Assembly: GCF_003591035.1 (NCBI RefSeq)
Contig: NZ_QYUO01000001.1
Span: 2,542,001-2,606,000 of the forward strand
DNA: 64,000 bases
Direction of reading: 5' to 3'
Source: Noviherbaspirillum saxi
GTDB taxonomy: Bacteria > Pseudomonadota > Gammaproteobacteria > Burkholderiales > Burkholderiaceae_D
Made by a program: the position numbers and the translations under genes. The first letter of the stretch is position 1; each line of letters begins with the position of its first letter. This document shows positions 57,017 through 64,000 of this stretch, piece after piece. The notes below the pieces were generated by a model that had not been told where the DNA came from, did no database searches, and worked only from the letters and a program-made list of their open reading frames with translations.

Positions 57017-58135
57017 ATGCGGAAAGTGGTTGCCTGGATTCACCGCTACCTTGGTCTAAGCTTGGGTGGATTACTTTTGATCAGCGGTTTGACCGGCAGC
57101 ATCATTGTCTTCAACAAGGATATTGACGCGACATTGAATGCCGGCCTGTTCCAGGTTCAGCCACGCGAAGCACGTCGTTCGATTGACGACATCCTGCAGA
57201 ACGTACGCGCAGCGGTACCCTTCAAGGATGCCGGTTTTGTCTTTTTGCCACAGTCTCCGGACCTCGCTCTGGAAGTCTGGTTTCGCGATACCGACCTTCG
57301 CGCCTACGCTGATCCTTATACCGGCGAGCTGCTTGGCACACGGAACGCGAAGTCTTCGCTGATGGGATTCCTGGTCGATCTGCATATCCACCTGTTGTCG
57401 GGGGAAACCGGGGAACGGGTTGTCGGATGGGCCGGTTTGGGCGGTATTGTGGTGAGTGCCCTTGGGTTGTGGTTGTGGTGGCCGAAACGGGGACGCTGGA
57501 AGCAGGCACTGCAAATCAAATGGGAAGCGGCACCGGGCAGACTTTGGCTCGATGTGCACAAGCTCGTCGGCGCGCTTACCTTCGTGCTATTCGTGCTGAC
57601 CGCCACCACTGGCGCTGCGCTGGCCTTGTACGAACTTATCACGGAGCCTGTCCTGATTGCACTCACCGGCGAAGGCGCACGCAAAAGTGCACCCAAATCG
57701 CGGTCTTCATCCGGAGCGGCGGCTCCTGTTTCGCCCATGCTCGATCAGGCAGCTTTACTCTTCCCGGGCGCGCAGATCACCAGAATCACATTGCCTGCAA
57801 AACCAAATGCTGCTGTGGCCGTACGCATGCGGCTGGAAGGCGAAATCCATCAGTTTGGCCGTACGTTTATCTGGTTCGATCAGTACGACGGTTCGGTATT
57901 GCGGGTTGACAATGCGCTATTGGCAAACCGCGCGACCCGCATCCAGAGCTGGCTTTACCCGTTGCATACCGGTGTATATGGCGGCTTGGCAACCCGCCTG
58001 CTGCAGGTCATGGTGGGACTGTCATTGAGCTTGCTTACGCTATCCGGCGCCTGGCTCTGGTATCGGTCATATAGCGCGCGTTCCAACGCAGCAAAGCGGC
58101 TTAAAGCACTGAAAACACTGCCGGAACGAATGTAA
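57017..58135 (+). CDS. PepSY-associated membrane protein
   Basis: 372 residues from the ATG behind GGAAGG. Begins MRKVVAWIHRYLGLSLGGLL, the PepSY-TM N-terminal helix, and has further membrane segments (WAGLGGIVVSALGLWLWW, LTFVLFVLTATTGAALALYE, MVGLSLSLLTLSGAWLW). PepSY-TM proteins include ferric-siderophore reductases and regulators of TonB uptake. Shares the Fur-like box with the divergent imelysin operon, so a role in iron release after uptake is plausible. Confidence 0.87.
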   Translation: MRKVVAWIHRYLGLSLGGLLLISGLTGSIIVFNKDIDATLNAGLFQVQPREARRSIDDILQNVRAAVPFKDAGFVFLPQSPDLALEVWFRDTDLRAYADPYTGELLGTRNAKSSLMGFLVDLHIHLLSGETGERVVGWAGLGGIVVSALGLWLWWPKRGRWKQALQIKWEAAPGRLWLDVHKLVGALTFVLFVLTATTGAALALYELITEPVLIALTGEGARKSAPKSRSSSGAAAPVSPMLDQAALLFPGAQITRITLPAKPNAAVAVRMRLEGEIHQFGRTFIWFDQYDGSVLRVDNALLANRATRIQSWLYPLHTGVYGGLATRLLQVMVGLSLSLLTLSGAWLWYRSYSARSNAAKRLKALKTLPERM

Positions 58136-58172
58136 TAAACCGTTTGCCTGCCAGCGCCAAGCCGCAATCGGC

Positions 58173-59387
58173 CTAGCGCATCTCGTCCACTTGAGCTTTA
58201 ACATGCAAGCGCCGGCCTGCGCCCAATCCCATCAGCAGCGCAGCCACCGTCACGATCATGAAAAAACCTGCCGCCACATTCCAATTGCCGGTCACATCGC
58301 GCAAAAGGCCGGCAATGAAGGGGCCAGCCGCCGCCATGATGTAGCCCACCAGTTGCGTCATGCCCGACAACGCGGCGACCATCTGGGTGTTGGGCGAACG
58401 CAGCACGACCAGCATGGTGCCCACACTGAAACTGCCGCCCTGCCCCAGTCCCAGCAATACCGCCCACAACCAGATCTGGCCGGGCGGCGCATACATGCAG
58501 CCCATCAGGCCGACCCCGCTCAGGCACATCATCAGGACGATCACCAGCCGCTGATCCTTGCCGAGCGTGCCCAGCCACGGTCCGCTTAATGCCGTGATCA
58601 ACTGTGCGGCGATCGAGATCGATAGCACCGCCCCCGCACGCAACGGTGGAAAGCCGCGGTCGATCAGGATAGTGGGAAGCCATCCGAACACGCAATACGC
58701 GAGCGCCGATTGCAAACCCATGAACAGCGCGACATGCCAGGCCAGCCGGCTCGACAGCAAGCCGCTTATCTTCATGCGCCTTTGCTCCGTCGCTGTGCCG
58801 CCATGGACGCCAAAGGCACCCCAGGCCAGCGCACCTATCAGCGCAGGCAAGGCCCAGAAGCCCAGCGCCGCCCGCCAGTCGCCATCGGCCAACTGCTGGA
58901 TCGGTACGGCGATACCCGCCGCCAGCGCGGCACCGAGACACAACGCCATGGTATACAGCCCGGTGATGAAGCCGGTACTTTCGGAAAAATCGCGTTTGAT
59001 GATGCTGGGCAGCAGCACCATGACGACACCGATGCTGGCGCCGGCCAGGAAGGTGCCGGCAAACAAGCCGGGTAATCCAAAGAAAATGCGCAGCACGATG
59101 CTGAACGCCAGCAGCAACATGCTGAACAGGATCGTGCGCTCAATAGAATAGCGCCGCGCGAGTATCGGTCCGAGCGGTGCGATAGCGCCGAAGCAGAGCA
59201 CCGGCAATGTGGTGAGTCCCCCGGCGCCGGCAGCGGACAGGCCGGTCGACTCGCGTATCGCGGCAAGGACGGGAGCAACGCCGGCCAGGGCCGGACGCAG
59301 ATTGATCGCAACAAGAACGAGCGTGAATGCCAGCAGGAGCGGCGACGCGGGACGACGCATCGCCGGGGAATCATCGAATGTAGTCAT
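58173..59387 (-). CDS. MFS transporter (CynX/NimT type)
   Basis: 404 residues; the start at MTTFDDSPAM has a weak Shine-Dalgarno. Twelve hydrophobic helices. Family block LVLVAINLRPALAGVAPVLA and FGWLPTILIDRGF are typical of CynX-like permeases for cyanate, nitroimidazoles or small acids. Located 82 bases after the second livF, in the same direction, so probably the last gene of the pca-liv operon; an aromatic substrate is suggested by context only. Confidence 0.85.
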   Translation of the reverse strand: MTTFDDSPAMRRPASPLLLAFTLVLVAINLRPALAGVAPVLAAIRESTGLSAAGAGGLTTLPVLCFGAIAPLGPILARRYSIERTILFSMLLLAFSIVLRIFFGLPGLFAGTFLAGASIGVVMVLLPSIIKRDFSESTGFITGLYTMALCLGAALAAGIAVPIQQLADGDWRAALGFWALPALIGALAWGAFGVHGGTATEQRRMKISGLLSSRLAWHVALFMGLQSALAYCVFGWLPTILIDRGFPPLRAGAVLSISIAAQLITALSGPWLGTLGKDQRLVIVLMMCLSGVGLMGCMYAPPGQIWLWAVLLGLGQGGSFSVGTMLVVLRSPNTQMVAALSGMTQLVGYIMAAAGPFIAGLLRDVTGNWNVAAGFFMIVTVAALLMGLGAGRRLHVKAQVDEMR

Positions 59388-59469
59388 GAAGCTATTGTCC
59401 CGCACATCGGCAAGACGTGCAGCCGCACGCGGTTTGTCATGGCGGACGGGCAATCGCTTTCGCAGGCGC

Positions 59470-60171
59470 TCAAGCCACCGCGACCAACCGGTTCAATGTC
59501 TCCGCATCCTGCATCAGGCTTTCGCTGTCGGATTCATGCACGATATGACCCCGATCGAGCACGATAGCCCGCTTGGTCAGCGACAGCGCCAGCCGCGCAT
59601 GCTGTTCCACCACGATCACCGACATGCCGCGCTCGACCACCAGCGACCGGATCACCCGCGTCAACTCCTGCACGATGATGGGCGCAAGGCCTTCCATCGG
59701 CTCATCCAGCAACAGCAATCTGGGATTGACCATCAACGCGCGTGCAATCGCCAGCATCTGCTGTTCGCCGCCCGACAACTGGTTGCCCATGTTGTTACGC
59801 CGTTCCTGCAGGCGCGGAAAGATCTCGTAGATCTTTTTGACATCCCATTCGCCCGGCCGCGCCACCACCGTCAGATGCTCTTCGACAGTCAACGAAGGGA
59901 ACATGAAACGTTCCTGCGGCACCCATCCCAGTCCCGCCTGCGCACGCTGATGGGTCGGCATGCGACCGATATCGCTGCCCCGCCAGCGGATGTTCCCGCC
60001 ATGCATGTGCGTCAGGCCCATCAGGGTCACCAGCAGGCTGGTCTTGCCCACGCCATTGCGGCCCAGCAGCGCGAGACTATCGCCCTCCTGCATCGCGAGT
60101 GAAATGCCTTCGAGCACCACCGATTCGCCATAACCGGCGGTCACATTATCCAGTGTCAGCAACTCAGCCAT
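59470..60171 (-). CDS. LivF-type ABC ATPase (second copy)
   Basis: 233 residues. Walker A GRNGVGKTSL, signature LSGGEQQMLAIARAL, Walker B LLLLDEPMEGLAP and the switch in VEQHARLAL. MEGLAP and VPQERFMFPSL differ from the first livF, consistent with a different substrate. It overlaps livG by 8 bases. Part of the pcaDC-livHMGF operon. Confidence 0.9.
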   Translation of the reverse strand: MAELLTLDNVTAGYGESVVLEGISLAMQEGDSLALLGRNGVGKTSLLVTLMGLTHMHGGNIRWRGSDIGRMPTHQRAQAGLGWVPQERFMFPSLTVEEHLTVVARPGEWDVKKIYEIFPRLQERRNNMGNQLSGGEQQMLAIARALMVNPRLLLLDEPMEGLAPIIVQELTRVIRSLVVERGMSVIVVEQHARLALSLTKRAIVLDRGHIVHESDSESLMQDAETLNRLVAVA

Positions 60172-60916
60172 GTTCCGCTTCTCCCAGATAAACTTCCTTG
60201 ACGCGCGGATCGGCCGCGATCTCGGCAGGCGTGCCTTCGGTCAGCACCTTGCCACCGACCAGCACCGTAATGCGTTCGGCAAAACGGAATACCAGGCCCA
60301 TATCGTGTTCGATGAACAGGATGGTGACATCGCGCGGCAGCTTGGCAATCACGTCGAACAATTCCTTGCTTTCCGCCGACGGTATGCCGGCCGCCGGCTC
60401 ATCCAGCAACAGTACTTTCGGTCTGGTCGCCAGCGCCAGTGCGATTTCGACCAGGCGCTGTTTGCCATAGGGAAGACTACGTGTGACCGTACCCGCATCG
60501 CGTTCGAGCTTGAGCATGGACAGCAGCGCCATCGCCTCGTCGATCTCGGTACGTTGTTGCGCGACCGTCTTGTACCAGACGAACTGCTTGCCTTCGCGTT
60601 CGCAGATCGCCAGCACCACCGATTCGAGCACCGTCAATCCGGCGAACAGCGTATTGATCTGAAAGGTGCGCGTCATGCCGCGCTTGACCCGCTTATGCTG
60701 CGGCAAGGCGGTAATGTCGTCGTCGCCGAAAAACACCTTGCCGCCGCTGGGCGCAAAGCTGCCGGTCAATAGATTGATGAAGGTCGTCTTGCCGGCACCG
60801 TTCGGTCCGATCAACGCATGGCGCGCGCCGGGGGTGAAGCTCAGGCTGATGTCGCTGTTGGCCTTGAAGGCGCCCCACTGTTTCGACAAGCCTTCGGTAC
60901 GCAGGGTCGTGTTCAT
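60164..60916 (-). CDS. LivG-type ABC ATPase (second copy)
   Basis: 250 residues. Walker A GPNGAGKTTF, TRTFQINTLFAGLTV, LPYGKQRLVEIALALA, Walker B LLLDEPAAGIP and FIEHDMGLVFR. In contrast to the classical LSYGDQR, the LPYGKQR signature is seen in aromatic-acid transporters of the HAAT family. Overlaps livM by 4 bases. Confidence 0.9.
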   Translation of the reverse strand: MNTTLRTEGLSKQWGAFKANSDISLSFTPGARHALIGPNGAGKTTFINLLTGSFAPSGGKVFFGDDDITALPQHKRVKRGMTRTFQINTLFAGLTVLESVVLAICEREGKQFVWYKTVAQQRTEIDEAMALLSMLKLERDAGTVTRSLPYGKQRLVEIALALATRPKVLLLDEPAAGIPSAESKELFDVIAKLPRDVTILFIEHDMGLVFRFAERITVLVGGKVLTEGTPAEIAADPRVKEVYLGEAEHG

Positions 60917-61956
60917 TGCTTGCCTCCCTTGGCCGAGGGCTTGATCATGTGTAGCAGACGTTCGCCGCCGCCGAGTATGCCGCCGCGCGCGAACAGCACG
61001 ATCACAATCAGCAGCAGGCCGATCCAGAATTGCCAGTAGGCCGGATTGAGGCCGGCGATGTAATCCTGCGCCAGCATGAATACCAATGCGCCGATCAGCG
61101 CACCGTACAGCCTGCCGGTGCCGCCGAGCACCAGCATGATCAGCAATTCGGCAGAACGCGCAAAGCTCAGCGAATCCAGTCCCACGAATTGCGTGGTCTG
61201 CGCAAGCAAGGCTCCGGCGACACCTGCCACTGTCGCGCCGACCGTAAAGATCACGGTCAGCCGCTGGTTGACGTCTGCACCGATGGCGGGCATGCGGCGC
61301 CCTCCTTCGCGGATGCCGATCAGGCCCAGTCCGAATGGTGAATTCACCATGCGCCGCAACAGCACGAAGACCACCAGCAATACAGCGAAGCTATAAAAGA
61401 ATGCCGTCTTGCCGAACAGATCGAATTCAAACACGCCGAGCAGCTTTCCCATCGTCACACCCGATAAGCCATCCACGCCACCGGTGATGAAGGCTGCCTT
61501 GTTGGCTGCCTCGAACAGCATCAAGCCGACGCCCAGTGTCACCATCAGGCGTGTCAGGTCTTGCCCGCGCACCACCAGGAAACTGGTGAGAAACCCGAGC
61601 AGGCCGGCGGCGACAGCGGCGATCAGCAAGCCGCTAATAGGTTCGGTCCAGCCATGCACCGACAGCAGGCCAGCGGTATAGGCGCCCAATCCGAAAAACG
61701 CCGCATGACCGAGCGAGACGATGCCGGCATAACCGAGAATGAGATCGAGCGACACTGCGAACAGGCCGACGATCATGATCTGGCTGGCCAGCACCAGATA
61801 ACCGGGAAACAGGAAATACGCCACCAGCGGCATGATCCAGAACACGATTTCCAGCGGTTTCCAGCGGTCGTTCGGCAATGCATGCTGCAGCGGCTGCGGC
61901 TGGGTAAGCGGTTGCGGTTGCGGTTGCGATGGGCTTGCGTAGCTAATAGGTTTCAT
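60913..61956 (-). CDS. LivM-type permease (second copy)
   Basis: 347 residues. About nine membrane helices, with LDLILGYAGIVSLGHAAFFGLGAYTAGLLSV and the loop RDL-type equivalent GLGLIGIREGGRRMPAIGAD. The first ~30 residues are a Pro-Gln rich extension (SPSQPQPQPLTQPQPLQ), unusual and without homology I recognise. Its start overlaps livH by 4 bases. Confidence 0.9.
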   Translation of the reverse strand: MKPISYASPSQPQPQPLTQPQPLQHALPNDRWKPLEIVFWIMPLVAYFLFPGYLVLASQIMIVGLFAVSLDLILGYAGIVSLGHAAFFGLGAYTAGLLSVHGWTEPISGLLIAAVAAGLLGFLTSFLVVRGQDLTRLMVTLGVGLMLFEAANKAAFITGGVDGLSGVTMGKLLGVFEFDLFGKTAFFYSFAVLLVVFVLLRRMVNSPFGLGLIGIREGGRRMPAIGADVNQRLTVIFTVGATVAGVAGALLAQTTQFVGLDSLSFARSAELLIMLVLGGTGRLYGALIGALVFMLAQDYIAGLNPAYWQFWIGLLLIVIVLFARGGILGGGERLLHMIKPSAKGGKQ

Positions 61957-62828
61957 GAACGCCTCCCGATCAGACCCGCGGGGAACAGCAGCAGCAGGAT
62001 CACCATCAATGCATAGATGACGAATGCGCCGACCGCTGGAACATAGTATTTGCCGGCGACATCGAAGACGCCAAGGATGATCGCCGCCAGCAGCGGCCCT
62101 TTAATGGTACCCGCGCCGCCGACGGCGACCACGAGCAGGAAGTACACCATGTACTTGATCGGAAAGGTCGGATCGAGTCCGAGCACATCGATGCCGAGCC
62201 CGCCGCCCAGGCCGGCAAGCCCCGAGCCCAGTGCAAAGGTCAGGCTGAATACGCGATTGACATTGATGCCCAGGCCCGCCGATGCCGCCTGGTTATCCAC
62301 CGAAGCACGGATCTGCGCGCCGAAGCGGGTACGCTCGATCAGGTAACCCAGCGCCAGCGTGATCAACACGACGACTGCAATCATGAACAGCCGGTATGCA
62401 CCCAGGTCAAGCCCGAAGACCGACACTTGTCCGCGCAGCCAGTCAGGCAGCTGCACCGGTTGCTGCTGCGGGCCGAACAGATAGGTCGCGCCCGCTACCG
62501 CCATGAAGGTCAGGCCGATCGAGAACAGCACCTGATCGAGATGGCTGGCCTTGTACAGCCGGCGATAGAGCGTGCGTTCAAGCACGAAACCGACCGCCGC
62601 GCTGGCGATGAAGGCCAGCGGCAGGGACAACAGGAAAGGCAGTCCCATGCGCATCATCATCGTGACGCAGACATACCCGCCGAGCATCGCGAATGCGCCA
62701 TGCGCAAGATTGACGAAATTCATCAAGCCCATCGTCACCGACAGGCCGACACTGATAAGAAACAGCAGGCTGCCGTAGGCAATGCCATCGAACAGCACGC
62801 CGATGAAATTGCTCACCATGGCCGCCAC
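61953..62828 (-). CDS. LivH-type permease (second copy)
   Basis: 291 residues. LLFLISVGLSVTMGLMNFVNLAHGAFAMLGG is the LivH N-terminal pattern; TRFGAQIRASVDNQAASAGLG is the coupling loop. Follows pcaC by 93 bases. The set lacks a binding protein nearby; the pob-linked SBP at 39976-41151 is a candidate partner. Confidence 0.9.
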   Translation of the reverse strand: MAAMVSNFIGVLFDGIAYGSLLFLISVGLSVTMGLMNFVNLAHGAFAMLGGYVCVTMMMRMGLPFLLSLPLAFIASAAVGFVLERTLYRRLYKASHLDQVLFSIGLTFMAVAGATYLFGPQQQPVQLPDWLRGQVSVFGLDLGAYRLFMIAVVVLITLALGYLIERTRFGAQIRASVDNQAASAGLGINVNRVFSLTFALGSGLAGLGGGLGIDVLGLDPTFPIKYMVYFLLVVAVGGAGTIKGPLLAAIILGVFDVAGKYYVPAVGAFVIYALMVILLLLFPAGLIGRRS

Positions 62829-62921
62829 CTTTGACCCGTGTGATACCGCATGATGTGTCTCCTTCTCTGTAGTGACCGGCTATTTTGTTATGTAGTTTGA
62901 TCTGTTTTGTGCGATGAACAC

Positions 62922-63317
62922 TTAAGCGCTGCTGTTGGCCTCATCGAGCTTGCTGAATACCTCCTGCGCCATATGGAAAGCCGAATTCGCCGCCGGCACG
63001 CCGCAATAAATTGCGGCCTGCAACAAGACTTCCTTGATTTCATCGCGCGTGACACCATTGTTGGCCGCGGCGCGCAAATGCAGTTTCAGTTCTTCTTCCC
63101 GGTTCAGCGCCACCATCGCCATGATGGTCAGCAGACTGCGGGTATGGCGCGGCAAACCGGGCCGGGTCCAGATCTCGCCCCATGCGTAACGGGTGATCAG
63201 GTCCTGGAATTCCGAATTCAATGCATTGGCATTGCCTTGCGCACGATCGACATGCGCGTCGCCCAATACCGCCCTGCGCACTTCCATGCCCTTGGCATGG
63301 CGTTCGCGTTCATCCAT
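62922..63317 (-). CDS. pcaC: 4-carboxymuconolactone decarboxylase
   Basis: 131 residues. GEIWTRPGLPRHTRSLLTIM and LREEELKLHLRAAANNGVTRDEIKEVLLQ-type sequence give the AhpD-like CMD fold, and the length matches PcaC. Converts 4-carboxymuconolactone to the enol-lactone with loss of CO2 in the protocatechuate branch of the beta-ketoadipate pathway. Overlaps pcaD by 8 bases, an operon arrangement. Confidence 0.93.
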   Translation of the reverse strand: MDERERHAKGMEVRRAVLGDAHVDRAQGNANALNSEFQDLITRYAWGEIWTRPGLPRHTRSLLTIMAMVALNREEELKLHLRAAANNGVTRDEIKEVLLQAAIYCGVPAANSAFHMAQEVFSKLDEANSSA

Positions 63318-64000
63318 GTGCGACTCCTTGTCCTTTCCCGGTCAGAAAATCGACCAGCGTGGCGGTGAATTTGTCAGCCTGTTCCCAGTTCGACAGGTGC
63401 GCGGCATCCAGTTCGACATAACGCGCACCGGCAATGCGGTCGGCGACCAGTTTTCCATCCTTGGCCGGCGTGGCCTGATCATGCGTTCCGGCGATCACCA
63501 GCGTCGGCGCCTGAATGCGTGCCACTTCTTCGCGCTGGTCCATGTCACGCACCGCGGCGCAGTTGGCGGTATAGCCGGAAGCCTGTGTCTGCGCCAGCAT
63601 CTCGCGCACCTGCGCCACCTGCTGGGGAGCGCGCTGCTGAAATGCCGGCGTGAACCAACGGTCGATCACGGCTGGCACGATTGCCGCCATGCCTTCGCTG
63701 TCGACCTTGGCAATCCGCGTATTCCATACCTCTGCGGGACCGATCAACGCAGAGGTATTGCACAATGCCAGACGCTCGATGCGCGGTGCGGCATGAATGC
63801 CCAGCCACATGCCTGTCATGCCGCCCATCGACAGGCCGCAGAAATGCGCGCGTTCGATATGCAGCGCATCCATCAAGGCAATCACGTCGCGGCCAAGCTG
63901 AGCGACGCTGTAGGGGCCGGTCGGTACGCCGGATGCGCCATGACCGCGCGTGTCGTAACGCAACACGCGGAATCGCTGCGCGAGATCCGGCATCTGCGGC
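63310..64000 (-). CDS. pcaD: 3-oxoadipate enol-lactonase (5' end outside the window)
   Basis: Open to the right edge, so its N-terminus is missing. Alpha/beta hydrolase with RVLRYDTRGHGASGVPTGPY, nucleophile elbow HFCGLSMGGMTGMWLG, and a C-terminal LDAAHLSNWEQ with the catalytic His. Hydrolyses 3-oxoadipate enol-lactone to 3-oxoadipate, after PcaC. An internal ATG at 63993 should not be taken as the start because the lid and core begin earlier in the family. Confidence 0.92.
   Translation of the reverse strand, partial: PQMPDLAQRFRVLRYDTRGHGASGVPTGPYSVAQLGRDVIALMDALHIERAHFCGLSMGGMTGMWLGIHAAPRIERLALCNTSALIGPAEVWNTRIAKVDSEGMAAIVPAVIDRWFTPAFQQRAPQQVAQVREMLAQTQASGYTANCAAVRDMDQREEVARIQAPTLVIAGTHDQATPAKDGKLVADRIAGARYVELDAAHLSNWEQADKFTATLVDFLTGKGQGVAHG

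Overview
The window reads as chromosomal DNA of a betaproteobacterium, most likely Burkholderiales and probably an Oxalobacteraceae relative (Herbaspirillum/Herminiimonas/Collimonas type). This is inferred from protein character and gene order: exbB-exbD-lpxK-Trm112-kdsB-adk, fkpB-ispH opposite radC, rpmB-rpmG, xseA-sodB, and pobR/pobA. I see no rRNA, tRNA, CRISPR array or intact mobile element. The only mobile trace is a frameshifted tyrosine-integrase remnant at the left edge.

Left part (1-9.8 kb): integrase remnant, SWIM zinc-finger protein, MgtC-like membrane protein, DUF3135 protein, a 30-residue membrane microprotein, a small exported protein, a maleylpyruvate/maleylacetoacetate isomerase plus fumarylpyruvate-type hydrolase pair, and a livHMGF branched-chain amino-acid ABC operon. 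A clear -10 box, an 18-codon leader ORF and an intrinsic terminator precede livH, which is the layout of a transcription attenuator. Between this and ispH lies a stretch with an orphan inverted repeat and terminator that could encode a small RNA.

Middle (10-33 kb) is mostly housekeeping: fkpB-ispH, radC, rpmB-rpmG, a fatty-acid desaturase, purN-rsmB-PLD-mscS, a secreted barnase-like RNase with its barstar inhibitor, a His-rich exported protein, a patatin, a lipoprotein gamma-glutamyltransferase, a short-chain dehydrogenase, a K+-independent H+-pyrophosphatase, the exbBD-lpxK-kdsB-adk operon, xseA and sodB.

Right part (33-64 kb) is more accessory. It holds a CbbR-like LysR regulator divergent from a HAD-fold protein that has lost its catalytic nucleophile, a type II NADH dehydrogenase, folE, and pobR/pobA with a solute-binding protein. 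Two divergent TonB-dependent receptors share a Fur-like palindrome. Then come a peroxiredoxin/TetR pair, katG behind a 22-bp tandem repeat, and a KAP-type P-loop NTPase. An iron-type operon follows (imelysin, di-haem oxidoreductase, second imelysin, DUF1513) with a divergent PepSY protein and a second Fur-like box. The right edge is a pcaD-pcaC-livHMGF-MFS operon.

Two themes run through the window. One is aromatic catabolism: pobA makes protocatechuate, pcaC/pcaD belong to the protocatechuate branch, and the 4.3-5.7 kb pair fits gentisate or homogentisate breakdown, with Liv-type transporters close by. The other is iron and oxidative stress: TonB receptors, the imelysin operon, katG, sodB and a peroxiredoxin. 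Start codons were moved from the longest ORF where a Shine-Dalgarno sequence or signal peptide decided it. Names rest on motif recognition by eye; no database search was possible.
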